DNA of 64,000 nucleotides from contig NZ_VSMC01000005.1 in assembly GCF_008728965.1 (NCBI RefSeq), positions 62,001 through 126,000 of the forward strand, given 5' to 3'. Below the pieces are notes generated by a model. That model was not told the origin of the DNA. It worked only from the letters and a program-made list of their open reading frames with translations, and made no database searches. Shown here piece by piece: positions 47,841 through 56,797 of the stretch. Position 1 is the stretch's first letter; every line of letters starts with the position of its first letter. The translations under genes were made by a program, and so were the position numbers. The stretch comes from Heminiphilus faecis. Its GTDB lineage: Bacteria; Bacteroidota; Bacteroidia; Bacteroidales; Muribaculaceae.

Positions 47841-49172
47841 ATGAATAAACTGTTATGCTCCATCGCGGCACTGTCAGTATCGTTATACGCTGCAGCCGAA
47901 GGTTACCAAGTCAATACTTTAAGTGCCAAACAAGGCGGTATGGGGCACACCGGAGTTGCACAAAAACTCGGAGCCGAAAGCATGTATTTCAATCCGGCCG
48001 GACTCGGCTTCATGGACAAAACACTTGATCTGTCGGCAAGTGTAAATGCTATATCGGCCACGGCCAAAGCCAAGGTAAACGATACATGGTACGAGACCGA
48101 CAACGGCATAAGCACCCCGCTTATGATAAGTGCCGCATTTAATATTTATGACAATCTGAAAGCCGGTATAAATATATACACCCCTTACGGAAGCAGCATA
48201 GACTGGACCGTCAACTGGCCCGGAGCCGTACTTAACCAATCGGTTGATCTCGCCACATATACCGTACAGCCTACCGTAGCATGGCGCATAACGCCAAAAC
48301 TGTCGATAGGAGCCGGACTTATGGTGTCATGGGGCAATGTGGATCTGAACAAAGGTCTTGTAATACCCTCCACTCTTGACGCAATGCTTCAAGGCATGGG
48401 CAGTGATGCACGCTTCAATAATACAATGCCCGCATCGGTCAACCTCACCGGCAATGCCGATGTGGCTTACGGGTTTAACATCGGCGCCATGTATGACATA
48501 AATAAAAAATGGACTGTAGGTGTGAATTTCCGCTCCAAGATGACCATGAAAGTAAAAGCCGGCGACGCAAAAGTATCGTACGCCAATGAAATTGCACGCA
48601 ACATACTTGAGCCAAAACTGGGCCTTATAAACGAAGCCAACTTCAAAGCCGAGATGCCTATGCCATCGGTACTTACATTTGGTGTTAGCTACAGGCCCCT
48701 CGACGCGCTGCTGCTGGCATTTGACGCCCAGCTCACCGGCTGGAGTACTTATAAGACTCTTAATATAAATTTTCTCGACCCAGCAGTAAGCTCTTACGAC
48801 CAGCATCTTGTAAAAGACTACAAAAACGCATGGGCATTTCGTCTCGGCGCACAATATGCATTAACCGGACGCCTCGACCTTCGTGCAGGTTTTATAGTGG
48901 ATATGGCTCCGGTAAACAAGAATTACTATAATCCTGAAACACCGGGCATGACAAAAATCGAACCGTCGCTGGGACTGTCATTCCGTCCTCTGCCGTCATT
49001 ATCGATAGACCTCGCAATGCTTTACGTGGCAGGTGTCGGTGAAAAGGGAGCAAAATGTCCTTATCTCGACTTACTTGCCGGACAACTCGGACAAGACCCG
49101 CAACGCACTTTCGAGGCCGATTATAAAGTGTATGCCTTTGTTCCGTCCATAGGTGTGTCATTTTCTTTCTGA
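47841..49172 (+). CDS. OmpP1/FadL/TodX-family outer membrane transporter
   Basis: 443 residues from the ATG at 47841, which begins a clear signal peptide (about 1-19, ending YAAA). The family pattern follows: TLSAKQGGMGHTGVAQKLGAESMYFNPAGL, then NIYTPYGSSIDW, GAGLMVSWG, YDINKKWTVGVNFRSKMTMKVKAGDA and a C-terminal VPSIGVSFSF with the terminal aromatic of outer membrane barrels. FadL-type channels move hydrophobic compounds such as fatty acids through a lateral opening. The substrate here is not known. Confidence 0.92.
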   Translation: MNKLLCSIAALSVSLYAAAEGYQVNTLSAKQGGMGHTGVAQKLGAESMYFNPAGLGFMDKTLDLSASVNAISATAKAKVNDTWYETDNGISTPLMISAAFNIYDNLKAGINIYTPYGSSIDWTVNWPGAVLNQSVDLATYTVQPTVAWRITPKLSIGAGLMVSWGNVDLNKGLVIPSTLDAMLQGMGSDARFNNTMPASVNLTGNADVAYGFNIGAMYDINKKWTVGVNFRSKMTMKVKAGDAKVSYANEIARNILEPKLGLINEANFKAEMPMPSVLTFGVSYRPLDALLLAFDAQLTGWSTYKTLNINFLDPAVSSYDQHLVKDYKNAWAFRLGAQYALTGRLDLRAGFIVDMAPVNKNYYNPETPGMTKIEPSLGLSFRPLPSLSIDLAMLYVAGVGEKGAKCPYLDLLAGQLGQDPQRTFEADYKVYAFVPSIGVSFSF

Positions 49173-49261
49173 TGCCGTGAGCATTTCAACCTGTTGAAGT
49201 GTTTATAATTTGTTTTCAGCGAAAAATTATTTAATTTCGCGGCATTAAAACTATTAAATAT

Positions 49262-51955
49262 ATGGTAGAACCCAAGCACTATCCGGGACTTAACGAAATT
49301 CAGGTAAATGAAAGCCGTGCGCTACACGGAGTAAACATACTAACTCCTCCGGAAAAGGAGTCGTTGTTAACTCGCTTTTTGGAAAAATTCCGCGACCCTC
49401 TTATCATAATACTTCTCGTAGCCGGCGCGCTCTCTATAGGCATCTCCATATATGAGTACTACGGCCTGCATGAAGGTGCAGCCGTGTTTTTTGAGCCTTT
49501 AGGCATATTCGTGGCTATACTTCTCGCGACCGGACTGGCTTTCTTTTTTGAAATCAAGGCCGATCGCGAGTTTGCGATATTGAATCAGGTAAACGACGAT
49601 GAACCCGTACAGGTTATACGCAACGGCAACGCCATACAGATACCGAAAAAAGACGTCGTCGTAGGAGATATTGTCATATTATCCACCGGAGAGGAGATAC
49701 CGGCTGACGGACAGCTGCTTGAGGCTGTGTCACTGCAGGTCGACGAGTCATCGCTGACAGGAGAACCTGTATGTGCCAAGTCTACCGACCCCGCACATTT
49801 CGACAAAGAAGCTACATTTCCTTCCGACCATGTGCTGCGCGGCACTAAAATCATGGAGGGGCACGGCATAATGACAGTAACGGCTGTCGGTGACAAAACG
49901 GAGAACGGTAAAGTATTTGAAGCCGCCCAAATCGATGATTCCGTAAAAACTCCGCTAAATGAACAGCTTGAACGTCTCGGCCGTCTTATATCACGTGCCA
50001 GCTACGGTATAGCGGGTCTTATTGTATGCGTACGCATGGCAATGTTTTTTATCAATGTTGGCGACGGCTTCGACTGGATGACATTCCTGTCATTCTTCCT
50101 ACAGACAATAATGATAGCCGTGACGCTGATAGTCGTGGCTGTACCCGAAGGCCTTCCAATGGCCGTGACTCTAAGTCTTGCCTACAGCATGCGCCGAATG
50201 CTCAAAACAAACAATCTTGTGCGTAAGATGCATGCCTGCGAGACTATGGGCGCCGCAACTGTGATATGCACCGACAAGACCGGTACTCTTACAGAAAACC
50301 AGATGCGCATATATAATACCGACTTCTTCGCCCTACCCGACCAACGGCTCGGCAATGACGCGACATCACGCATCATCGAGGAAGCGATAGCCATAAATTC
50401 GACGGCACAACTTGACCTGTCGAATCCGGATAAAGCCACGGTGCTTGGCAATCCTACAGAAGGAGCATTGCTGCTGTGGCTTGATGCGTCAGGACATGAC
50501 TACCGCAAAATAAGAGAAACGGTCGAGATCATAGACGAACTTCCGTTTACCACCGAAAGAAAATACATGGCCACTGAAGTGCGCTCACAGGCTCTTAAGG
50601 GTAAATCGGTGCTTTATGTGAAAGGAGCCCCGGAAATTGTATACGGACTATGTTCATCAACCGAAGGTGATGTTGACAAATCTACGATAGACAAGATGTT
50701 GCTTGACTACCAGAACCAAGCCATGCGCACACTCGGTTTCGCATACAAGATAATGAACGATGACGAGCTACCGTTCAGCGAGGGAGCAATAGCAGGCCGA
50801 GACCTCGTATTTATGGGCATAGCGGCCATTTCAGATCCTGTGCGCGCCGAAGTGCCCGATGCGGTAAAAGAATGCATCGACGCTGGCATAGCCATAAAGA
50901 TTGTAACCGGCGACACACCCAATACGGCCAAAGAGATAGCCCGCCAGATATCGCTGTGGAATGAAAACGACAACGAGCGCAACATAATCACAGGGCCGGA
51001 ATTTGCCGCTCTTTCCGACAAAGAGCTCATGGAACGTATCGATGACTTTAAAATTATAGCACGTGCGCGTCCGCTTGACAAAAAACGCCTCGTCGAAACA
51101 CTACAGAAAAAGGGAGAGGTCGTGGCTGTGACCGGCGACGGCACAAATGACGCACCGGCGCTAAAAGCGGCACATGTAGGCCTATCTATGGGCGACGGCA
51201 CATCAGTAGCCAAAGAGGCAAGCGACATCACCATAATAGACAACTCGTTTGCAAGTATAGGCCGCGCCGTCATGTGGGGCCGGTCGCTGTATCACAACAT
51301 ACAGCGCTTTGTACTATTTCAGTTGACAGTAAATGTTGTGGCATGCCTTATCGTGCTTTTCGGAGCATTTATGGGCACGGAGTCACCCCTTACGGTGACC
51401 CAGATGCTTTGGGTTAACATCATAATGGACACATTTGCGGCTATGGCACTTGCCTCACTGCCGCCATCACAGTCGGTGATGCAAGAGAAACCTCGCTCTC
51501 GAAATGCATTCATTATAACCCGATTGATGAAGTGGGACATAATAACTGTAGGCGGCATATTTTTCATAATACTGCTGGCTCTGCTCTACCTGTTCCACCA
51601 CACATATATAGAAGGTCTTGACAGCATGTTCCCGCTAAACCTGTCGGCTGAAGGCCACGACCTGTCGCCCTACGAGCTGAGCCTCTTCTTCTCGATATTC
51701 GTATTCATGCAGTTCTGGAACATGTTCAACGCCCGCTCGTTCGAGACCCGCAAATCGGCATTTCATCTAAAAGGATGTTCGGAGTTTCTGCTGATAGCTT
51801 GCGCCATCTTTTTCGGGCAGGTATTAATCGTTGAATTCGGCGGAGAGATGTTCAACGTTGTGCCTCTGCGGTTTATCGATTGGGTAATAATAGTTGTGGC
51901 TACCTCACCCATACTCTGGTTCGGCGAAATCATTCACCTTTTCAAGCGCTCGTGA
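49262..51955 (+). CDS. Calcium-translocating P-type ATPase (PMCA-type)
   Basis: 897 residues. A P2-type pump with the A-domain motif LTGEP, the Ca2+-site PEGLP at 295-299 in TM4, the phosphorylated Asp338 in CTDKTGTLT, the N-domain KGAPE motif, and TGDGTNDAPALK in the P-domain. The C-terminal helices include NIIMDTFAAMALA. It should export Ca2+ from the cytoplasm. Monocistronic; the upstream region has a weak TAATTTCG element rather than an exact -7 match. Confidence 0.94.
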   Translation: MVEPKHYPGLNEIQVNESRALHGVNILTPPEKESLLTRFLEKFRDPLIIILLVAGALSIGISIYEYYGLHEGAAVFFEPLGIFVAILLATGLAFFFEIKADREFAILNQVNDDEPVQVIRNGNAIQIPKKDVVVGDIVILSTGEEIPADGQLLEAVSLQVDESSLTGEPVCAKSTDPAHFDKEATFPSDHVLRGTKIMEGHGIMTVTAVGDKTENGKVFEAAQIDDSVKTPLNEQLERLGRLISRASYGIAGLIVCVRMAMFFINVGDGFDWMTFLSFFLQTIMIAVTLIVVAVPEGLPMAVTLSLAYSMRRMLKTNNLVRKMHACETMGAATVICTDKTGTLTENQMRIYNTDFFALPDQRLGNDATSRIIEEAIAINSTAQLDLSNPDKATVLGNPTEGALLLWLDASGHDYRKIRETVEIIDELPFTTERKYMATEVRSQALKGKSVLYVKGAPEIVYGLCSSTEGDVDKSTIDKMLLDYQNQAMRTLGFAYKIMNDDELPFSEGAIAGRDLVFMGIAAISDPVRAEVPDAVKECIDAGIAIKIVTGDTPNTAKEIARQISLWNENDNERNIITGPEFAALSDKELMERIDDFKIIARARPLDKKRLVETLQKKGEVVAVTGDGTNDAPALKAAHVGLSMGDGTSVAKEASDITIIDNSFASIGRAVMWGRSLYHNIQRFVLFQLTVNVVACLIVLFGAFMGTESPLTVTQMLWVNIIMDTFAAMALASLPPSQSVMQEKPRSRNAFIITRLMKWDIITVGGIFFIILLALLYLFHHTYIEGLDSMFPLNLSAEGHDLSPYELSLFFSIFVFMQFWNMFNARSFETRKSAFHLKGCSEFLLIACAIFFGQVLIVEFGGEMFNVVPLRFIDWVIIVVATSPILWFGEIIHLFKRS

Positions 51956-52016
51956 ACACAAGTCACGGTTAACAAACTTTAACCCCGAATAACCGTACAT
52001 AGCTGACCGCATGGCT

Positions 52017-52024
52017 TATATTTG
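52017..52024 (+). promoter_or_regulatory. -7 promoter element for the DUF4062 gene
   Basis: TATATTTG matches TAnnTTTG, 19 bases before the ATG at 52044, so the gene has its own start. Confidence 0.55.
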
Positions 52025-52043
52025 CGGCAAACATATATAAGCC

Positions 52044-54944
52044 ATGAGCACATTGCAGTCACGACAGATACGTGTATTTCTATCATCTACCTTCCGCGAC
52101 ATGAACGCGGAACGCGACTATCTCGTAAACTTCGTATTTCCGAGGATAGATGACTACTGTCGGCAACGCTATCTTGAATTTACGCCTATCGACCTGCGAT
52201 GGGGCATCCCCGAGGAGGACAGCCGCAACGGACTGGTACTGCGGGCATGTCTTGAGGAGGTCGACAACTCCCGGCCGTTTTTTGTAGGCATACTTGGCGA
52301 GCGCTACGGCTGGACACCGGGCGAGGCCGAGCTCGACGCTCTGGGAGCCTCGCTTCAGCGCGAACAAGACTGGCTACTTGAGAAAGTAGTCGAGGGAGCG
52401 AGCATAACTGAGATGGAGATTGACTACGGAGTGCTGCGCGACATGAACATACCCCACGCATGCTTCTTTCTGAGAGCCCCGGGTGTGGAAGTGCCCGATG
52501 ACTTCAAGGAACCGACAGGTTCGGTAAACGAAAAACGTCTTATGGCGCTGAAAGACAAGATACGCCGTCAGAAAAAATACGGCTGCTACGAATACTCGAC
52601 ACCAAAAGAGCTGGGCGACAGGCTCTACACCGAGCTTATGGCGATGATCGACTCCGAGTATCCGCCCACAAACTACGACTGTGACGACGCATTGACCGTG
52701 CCTCACGAGATGTCGCTTGAACGCCGTGCCCGCACTCTTTGCGACATCACCCACTACCGAGGCGACTTCGACAAATGGATCGAGAGCCTTAAAAAGGTTT
52801 TCATGGTGCGCTCACGTGCCGGCGGAGGCTCGTCGACCGTTCTCGCATACTGCGTCAAGGACTTGCGGAGCTATTACTCCGACAATAAGATAATATATTT
52901 CGACTTCGAGAGTCTGCCGTCGGTGGCCTCGCCGGTCGACGAGTTCTTGAAGTTCATGGCCCTTGAGCGTCACCGCCTGCCCGACGACAAATGGAGCATG
53001 GTGGCCATCGACAACGCATCGATGCTTGACACCGATGACATTGAGCGGCTGATCGAGTGGATAGACAATCAGTGCAACAATGTCCATGTGGCATTTTCGG
53101 TAACAATCGGCTCCAATGCGGCCGACATGATAGGCTTCCGCTATTCGTGCCCTACCTCAACGCTAAGCATATACGACACTGAACAACGCGGCGAGGTAAT
53201 AGACAACTATACCCGCCAGTACGGCAAACGGCTGACTCCGGCACAAAAAGAGCGTATAATCAAATGTAATCATACCGATGACCCCACTACAATGAATATT
53301 CTGCTGGAGTCAATAGTGGCCCACGGGCGTCTTGAGACTCTCGACGGGTACATCGACAAGTTGCTCAAGTCAACAGGGGTCAATGACATATTCTACGCCA
53401 TACTGTCGGAAGGAGATAAAGCGTTCCACAGCATCGGTCTCGGAAAAGAGTATGCCGCCGCCACTACCGCCATATCGCTTGTGCCGACCGGAATACCGGA
53501 AAAAGACATGTACGAATCGTTGAATATACCTCAAACGGCATGGCTGACCATAAGGCCGTTTGTCATGCGCTTCTGCAAAGGCAACGACAACAGCATAGCG
53601 CTTACAAAGTCAAATTGGTGCAGGGATGTGAAAATGTTCTGGAGCACTCCCTACAGAGCCGCAGCGGGCAAATCCATAATAGACTGGTACCTCGCCGACC
53701 CGGAAAGATATGCCCGCGGAGCACGCATAGCGGCTGCAATATATGAAGACATATGGCATCTGCCTATCGGAACGGACACTTCCGATGAAGCAGCGATGAC
53801 AGACTTAAGCCGGAAGATGCTCAGCATAGCACTCTCCCCTGACCTCACGAAATCAATACCTACCGGTGCGCTCGGCCTGATATTCAGCCTGACAATGCGC
53901 GACGGCATAGCTAAAGCCGGCGATGTGGCCATATACGGCAGAAAGCCTGACCTGCTGTCGCCCGAGGAACAGCATGCCTACTACTCAAGACTGGCAAGAG
54001 TATTCACTTCGTTCAACCGCAACGCCGATGCTGCATGGTGCTACGAGCGGCTATATGAACAGCGCATCAAGTCGGGCGACGTTTCCGCTCCGATATATAA
54101 GGCACGGGCGCTGCTGCTTGTAGGAAAAGCTACGGAAGCCATCGATATGCTGAAATCATCGGGGCTGGCAGGCTTCAAAGGATTGACGGGACTGTTTCGC
54201 AAAAAGGCCGATACCGGCGCCGATTTAAGAAATAAAATCAATGCTCTTGCGGTCATGGTAAGGGCCTACGGCGCTTTGGGCCAATGGGACAAAATGCAGA
54301 ATACCGACATCGACATAGAGAAAGCAATGGACGCTATAGACGAAAACAGCCTCGACATAGAGACAGTAGACAACTCCATAACCGCAATCACTGAAATAAC
54401 GCTGATGCTAAGCATGTACGGCACGGCCAAAGCATGTCAACAGGCAAGCAAGATATCGCACAAAATGGCCGATGCGCTCAAAACGATGGGGTTGGGGCAT
54501 CCCGCCGTTTACAATGACCTACTCGGATGCGGCATAAGAGAGTTGCGCCGCGGTGAGTATAAAAACGCCGAACGTTGGCTGAGAGAGGCCATAAACTCCG
54601 CCGTCATGGCTTTCGGCAGCAGCTACAACAATGTGCTTACCACCCATAAGCGCTCATATCAGTACAACCGCGCCGCCAACCTTTACGGAGTGGTCTATTA
54701 CCGTCTTACCGGAAAGTATTATGACTGGGACGGCGTCGGATATACTACAAATGTCTACAAGCCGCTTGACAGTGACCGCCGACTCGAAGGCATCGACCCG
54801 GCCACGGTAGACAAAGGCGTCAAACAGACAATACTGCTCGAACGCGACTTTTACAAAAACGTCATCCGCACCATACAGCCGCCGTTCAAGCAGCAAGAGA
54901 TGGACGCCGAACCCAACGAACTGCGGAAATCGCTGGGCTTATAG
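52044..54944 (+). CDS. DUF4062 protein with degenerate NACHT/STAND-like NTPase and helical repeats
   Basis: 966 residues. Residues about 8-205 are a DUF4062 domain: VFLSSTFRDMNAERDYL (11-27), IDLRWG (49-54), LEEVDNSRPFFVGILGERYGW (70-90). This domain, related in fold to TIR, occurs fused to NACHT ATPases in proteins such as NPHP3 and TEP1. Residues about 240-380 resemble a STAND NTPase, but the Walker A region reads RSRAGGGSSTV (256-266) with Ser263 where the lysine should be; Walker B is WSMVAIDNASML with Asp323. The C-terminal half (about 560-935) is helical and TPR-like (GHPAVYNDLLGCGIRELRRGEYKNAERW in part). No signal peptide. It may sense and signal in defence, but no function is shown. 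GC content resembles the core genome, unlike the downstream island. Confidence 0.83.
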   Translation: MSTLQSRQIRVFLSSTFRDMNAERDYLVNFVFPRIDDYCRQRYLEFTPIDLRWGIPEEDSRNGLVLRACLEEVDNSRPFFVGILGERYGWTPGEAELDALGASLQREQDWLLEKVVEGASITEMEIDYGVLRDMNIPHACFFLRAPGVEVPDDFKEPTGSVNEKRLMALKDKIRRQKKYGCYEYSTPKELGDRLYTELMAMIDSEYPPTNYDCDDALTVPHEMSLERRARTLCDITHYRGDFDKWIESLKKVFMVRSRAGGGSSTVLAYCVKDLRSYYSDNKIIYFDFESLPSVASPVDEFLKFMALERHRLPDDKWSMVAIDNASMLDTDDIERLIEWIDNQCNNVHVAFSVTIGSNAADMIGFRYSCPTSTLSIYDTEQRGEVIDNYTRQYGKRLTPAQKERIIKCNHTDDPTTMNILLESIVAHGRLETLDGYIDKLLKSTGVNDIFYAILSEGDKAFHSIGLGKEYAAATTAISLVPTGIPEKDMYESLNIPQTAWLTIRPFVMRFCKGNDNSIALTKSNWCRDVKMFWSTPYRAAAGKSIIDWYLADPERYARGARIAAAIYEDIWHLPIGTDTSDEAAMTDLSRKMLSIALSPDLTKSIPTGALGLIFSLTMRDGIAKAGDVAIYGRKPDLLSPEEQHAYYSRLARVFTSFNRNADAAWCYERLYEQRIKSGDVSAPIYKARALLLVGKATEAIDMLKSSGLAGFKGLTGLFRKKADTGADLRNKINALAVMVRAYGALGQWDKMQNTDIDIEKAMDAIDENSLDIETVDNSITAITEITLMLSMYGTAKACQQASKISHKMADALKTMGLGHPAVYNDLLGCGIRELRRGEYKNAERWLREAINSAVMAFGSSYNNVLTTHKRSYQYNRAANLYGVVYYRLTGKYYDWDGVGYTTNVYKPLDSDRRLEGIDPATVDKGVKQTILLERDFYKNVIRTIQPPFKQQEMDAEPNELRKSLGL

Positions 54945-55034
54945 CCGGACTATCCGCAAAAATCAATCGAGCCGCTTAAATACCGCAAACCGGTAAGGGC
55001 GCCCGCAGTACGGCGCCCGCACATCCGGCCGACC
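54945..55034. other. GC-rich spacer with hairpin at the core/island junction
   Basis: The 90 bases between the two converging genes contain a 7-bp GC hairpin (54997-55003 with 55012-55018). No T-run follows on the plus strand, so it is not a convincing terminator. Base composition changes sharply to AT-rich just downstream. Confidence 0.4.
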
Positions 55035-55475
55035 CTACCAAAGCCCATGAACAGATGGATGTGGGATTAGGAAATTCTTTGTCGTAAAGGAGCAACAAAG
55101 AAATACACCTTTATTCTCCATTTTCTCTCTCAAAGTCCGCACTTGCTCTATGGTCATATTCAATTCTTCCGCCATTTTAGTCAATGTTATAGAAGGCATT
55201 GCTATAATCAGAGATAGCAGATTGATTTGAACTTCCGTCAAATCCCGATTATTGATTACTTCAATAATTTCTTTGGTGAGTTCTTTGGTTTCTTTGGGAT
55301 TTTCTTTGGTTTCTTTATCGCTCGATTTGATGGTTTCTTGGGGAGCCATGTTTCTTGTCGGACGTTTGAAGGTGACGATTACGAATCCGCCGTCCCAACG
55401 CCATGCGGGTTCCTCAACACCTTGCTCGCGGCTGTAACTGTGAAATAAGTCATAGTTTTTACTTATTATTTTCAT
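55035..55475 (-). pseudogene. C-terminal remnant of an AlbA/HATPase_c_4-type regulator
   Basis: 146 residues. The first 40 residues (SYSREQGVEEPAWRWDGGFVIVTFKRP) look like the final strand and tail of the C-terminal ATPase-like domain in Schlafen AlbA_2 family regulators, which typically ends with an EP...GGF.VTFKRP segment. A KET-repeat linker follows, then a winged helix (about 85-130, LTEVQINLLSLIIAMPSITLTKMAEELNMTIEQVRTLREKMENKG), as in the full-length family. The large N-terminal AlbA_2 portion is missing and the DNA upstream encodes nothing similar. It could still make a small HTH protein, but a 5'-deleted gene is the simpler reading. Confidence 0.65.
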
Positions 55476-55583
55476 CAGTTATGCTTAATTCCGTTTCTTG
55501 ATACTGTCGTTCGAATAACGATTACTTGCAAGAATTACACTTAACATCTTCTTTGATAGGACCTCCGATGATATACTTTTATC

Positions 55584-56318
55584 TCAATATGATTTAACCA
55601 TCCCAGAAAAAGCCATGTATATAAGAAATGCTTTCAAAATGGCAGCATCAAGTGTTTCACTAAAAAGAGGCGCATTATATTGTATCATGCAAAATCCAGA
55701 CAAGCTCAAGTATACTAAATATAAGAAGTTAACCAAGACGTTAATATTTTTGCCATTAACCACATAAAGGGCCAAGTCTATTTGATAATTTTGATATCTA
55801 TGCTCTCCCCAATCTTTTAAGGGTGAGAGATTCTTTAAAATCCAATGAGATAATCCGGCGCAATAAACGCTTATGATTGAAGCAATAGCAATTGAGCAAA
55901 AAAGTATTGTAGCACCTGACAAACTTATAATATTGCAGTAGCTCAATAGTAAAATTAATACTAATGGTATTGCAATCGAAAAAATTATAACGATGAACAA
56001 TCCAAAGAATAAGATAAATCCTGGATATGCAAAGTCAATAAAGAAAGACAGCATAATGTAAACTGTATTCAAAATTTGTATAGATAGCTTTGCTATTATA
56101 CCATTTGTTTTAGATAGCCAATTAAGTATAATAAAGGCTGCAATTATAGCTATTGCACATAGCAACGTAGGCATCCAATTCCTAGTAAATAGAATAATAA
56201 GATAACAACTAAGACTTAATCCTCCAGCAGCCATAAATATCGAAAAAACAATATATAAACGAAATATAGTTTTATCCGATACCTTGTGATTTTTTAATAA
56301 TTCTATAATAGTTTTCAT
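55584..56318 (-). CDS. Multi-pass membrane protein of unknown function
   Basis: 244 residues, strongly AT-rich. After a charged N-terminus (1-17, LLKNHKVSDKT) there are about six hydrophobic helices (near 20-45, 48-70, 77-98, 100-128, 130-155, 210-240). A more polar loop (about 160-205) contains LKNLSPLKDWGEHRYQNYQIDLALYV. I recognise no family. It follows the 74-residue gene by 22 bases on the same strand. In a defence island, such a protein might be a membrane effector, but nothing in the sequence demonstrates this. Confidence 0.7.
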   Translation of the reverse strand: MKTIIELLKNHKVSDKTIFRLYIVFSIFMAAGGLSLSCYLIILFTRNWMPTLLCAIAIIAAFIILNWLSKTNGIIAKLSIQILNTVYIMLSFFIDFAYPGFILFFGLFIVIIFSIAIPLVLILLLSYCNIISLSGATILFCSIAIASIISVYCAGLSHWILKNLSPLKDWGEHRYQNYQIDLALYVVNGKNINVLVNFLYLVYLSLSGFCMIQYNAPLFSETLDAAILKAFLIYMAFSGMVKSY

Positions 56319-56340
56319 CAGTATATGTTTAGATTATGAG

Positions 56341-56565
56341 TTAAGCGATGCCAAACATCAAGGCCCTTTCGACAGGTGTGGTATTTGCCGTGTTCGCATT
56401 ATTCGCAATCCCCAAGTATGCAGAAAGTCTCATTAATACAACAGAGGGCACGCAATCATCGAAGTCGAAGTTATTCTCCGCCTTCTTGAACTGCACCACT
56501 TCAGATTCCATATGCTGAATCAAATAGTGAAAAAGCAGCCTATATGTCGAACTGTCAGTTGTCAT
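56341..56565 (-). CDS. Small protein of unknown function
   Basis: 74 residues from ATG at 56565. The first half is helical and charged (YRLLFHYLIQHMESEVVQFKKAENNFDFDDC); the second half is a short hydrophobic helix and an Asn/Thr-rich stretch (GIANNANTANTTPVERALMFGIA). No signal peptide. It precedes the membrane protein gene by 22 bases, so the two may be co-transcribed. No family recognised. The 232 bases upstream, to the AAA-TOPRIM stop, hold no ORF or clear promoter. Confidence 0.55.
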   Translation of the reverse strand: MTTDSSTYRLLFHYLIQHMESEVVQFKKAENNFDFDDCVPSVVLMRLSAYLGIANNANTANTTPVERALMFGIA

Positions 56566-56797
56566 AATCTTCTAACAATAAATATCTATCTATATATATG
56601 CGGTAAAAATTGTCTTTCTAATGCATGTTTATATATGTCGTTGTAGGGTTGAACGGTCGCTATGAAACAACCTCTCTATCTGTTCAGCCGTGAGCCAAAC
56701 AGTCTCATTATAGAACCTGACCTCAATCTCCCTCTTTCCTCAATGCGCCTCAAATATTATAATCTCCCTGTTATCCATCTATTATAACTAACAAGTC

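Noticed and set aside
49173-49261. Short inverted repeat TTCAAC/GTTGAA after the FadL-type gene considered as a terminator
   Set aside because: The loop would be two bases and there is no T-run.
54997-55018. GC-rich hairpin considered as a terminator for the DUF4062 gene
   Set aside because: No T-run follows the stem on the plus strand, so intrinsic termination is not supported.
55255-55320. TTCTTTGG-like tandem pieces considered as a CRISPR or phase-variable repeat
   Set aside because: Units are short, imperfect, without spacers, and encode the KET linker. No regular spacing typical of CRISPR.
55227-55448. Plus-strand ORF rich in Phe-Gly (FFGEFFGFFG) opposite the remnant gene
   Set aside because: It is the reverse reading of the KET-repeat linker in the minus-strand remnant; repetitive composition explains it.
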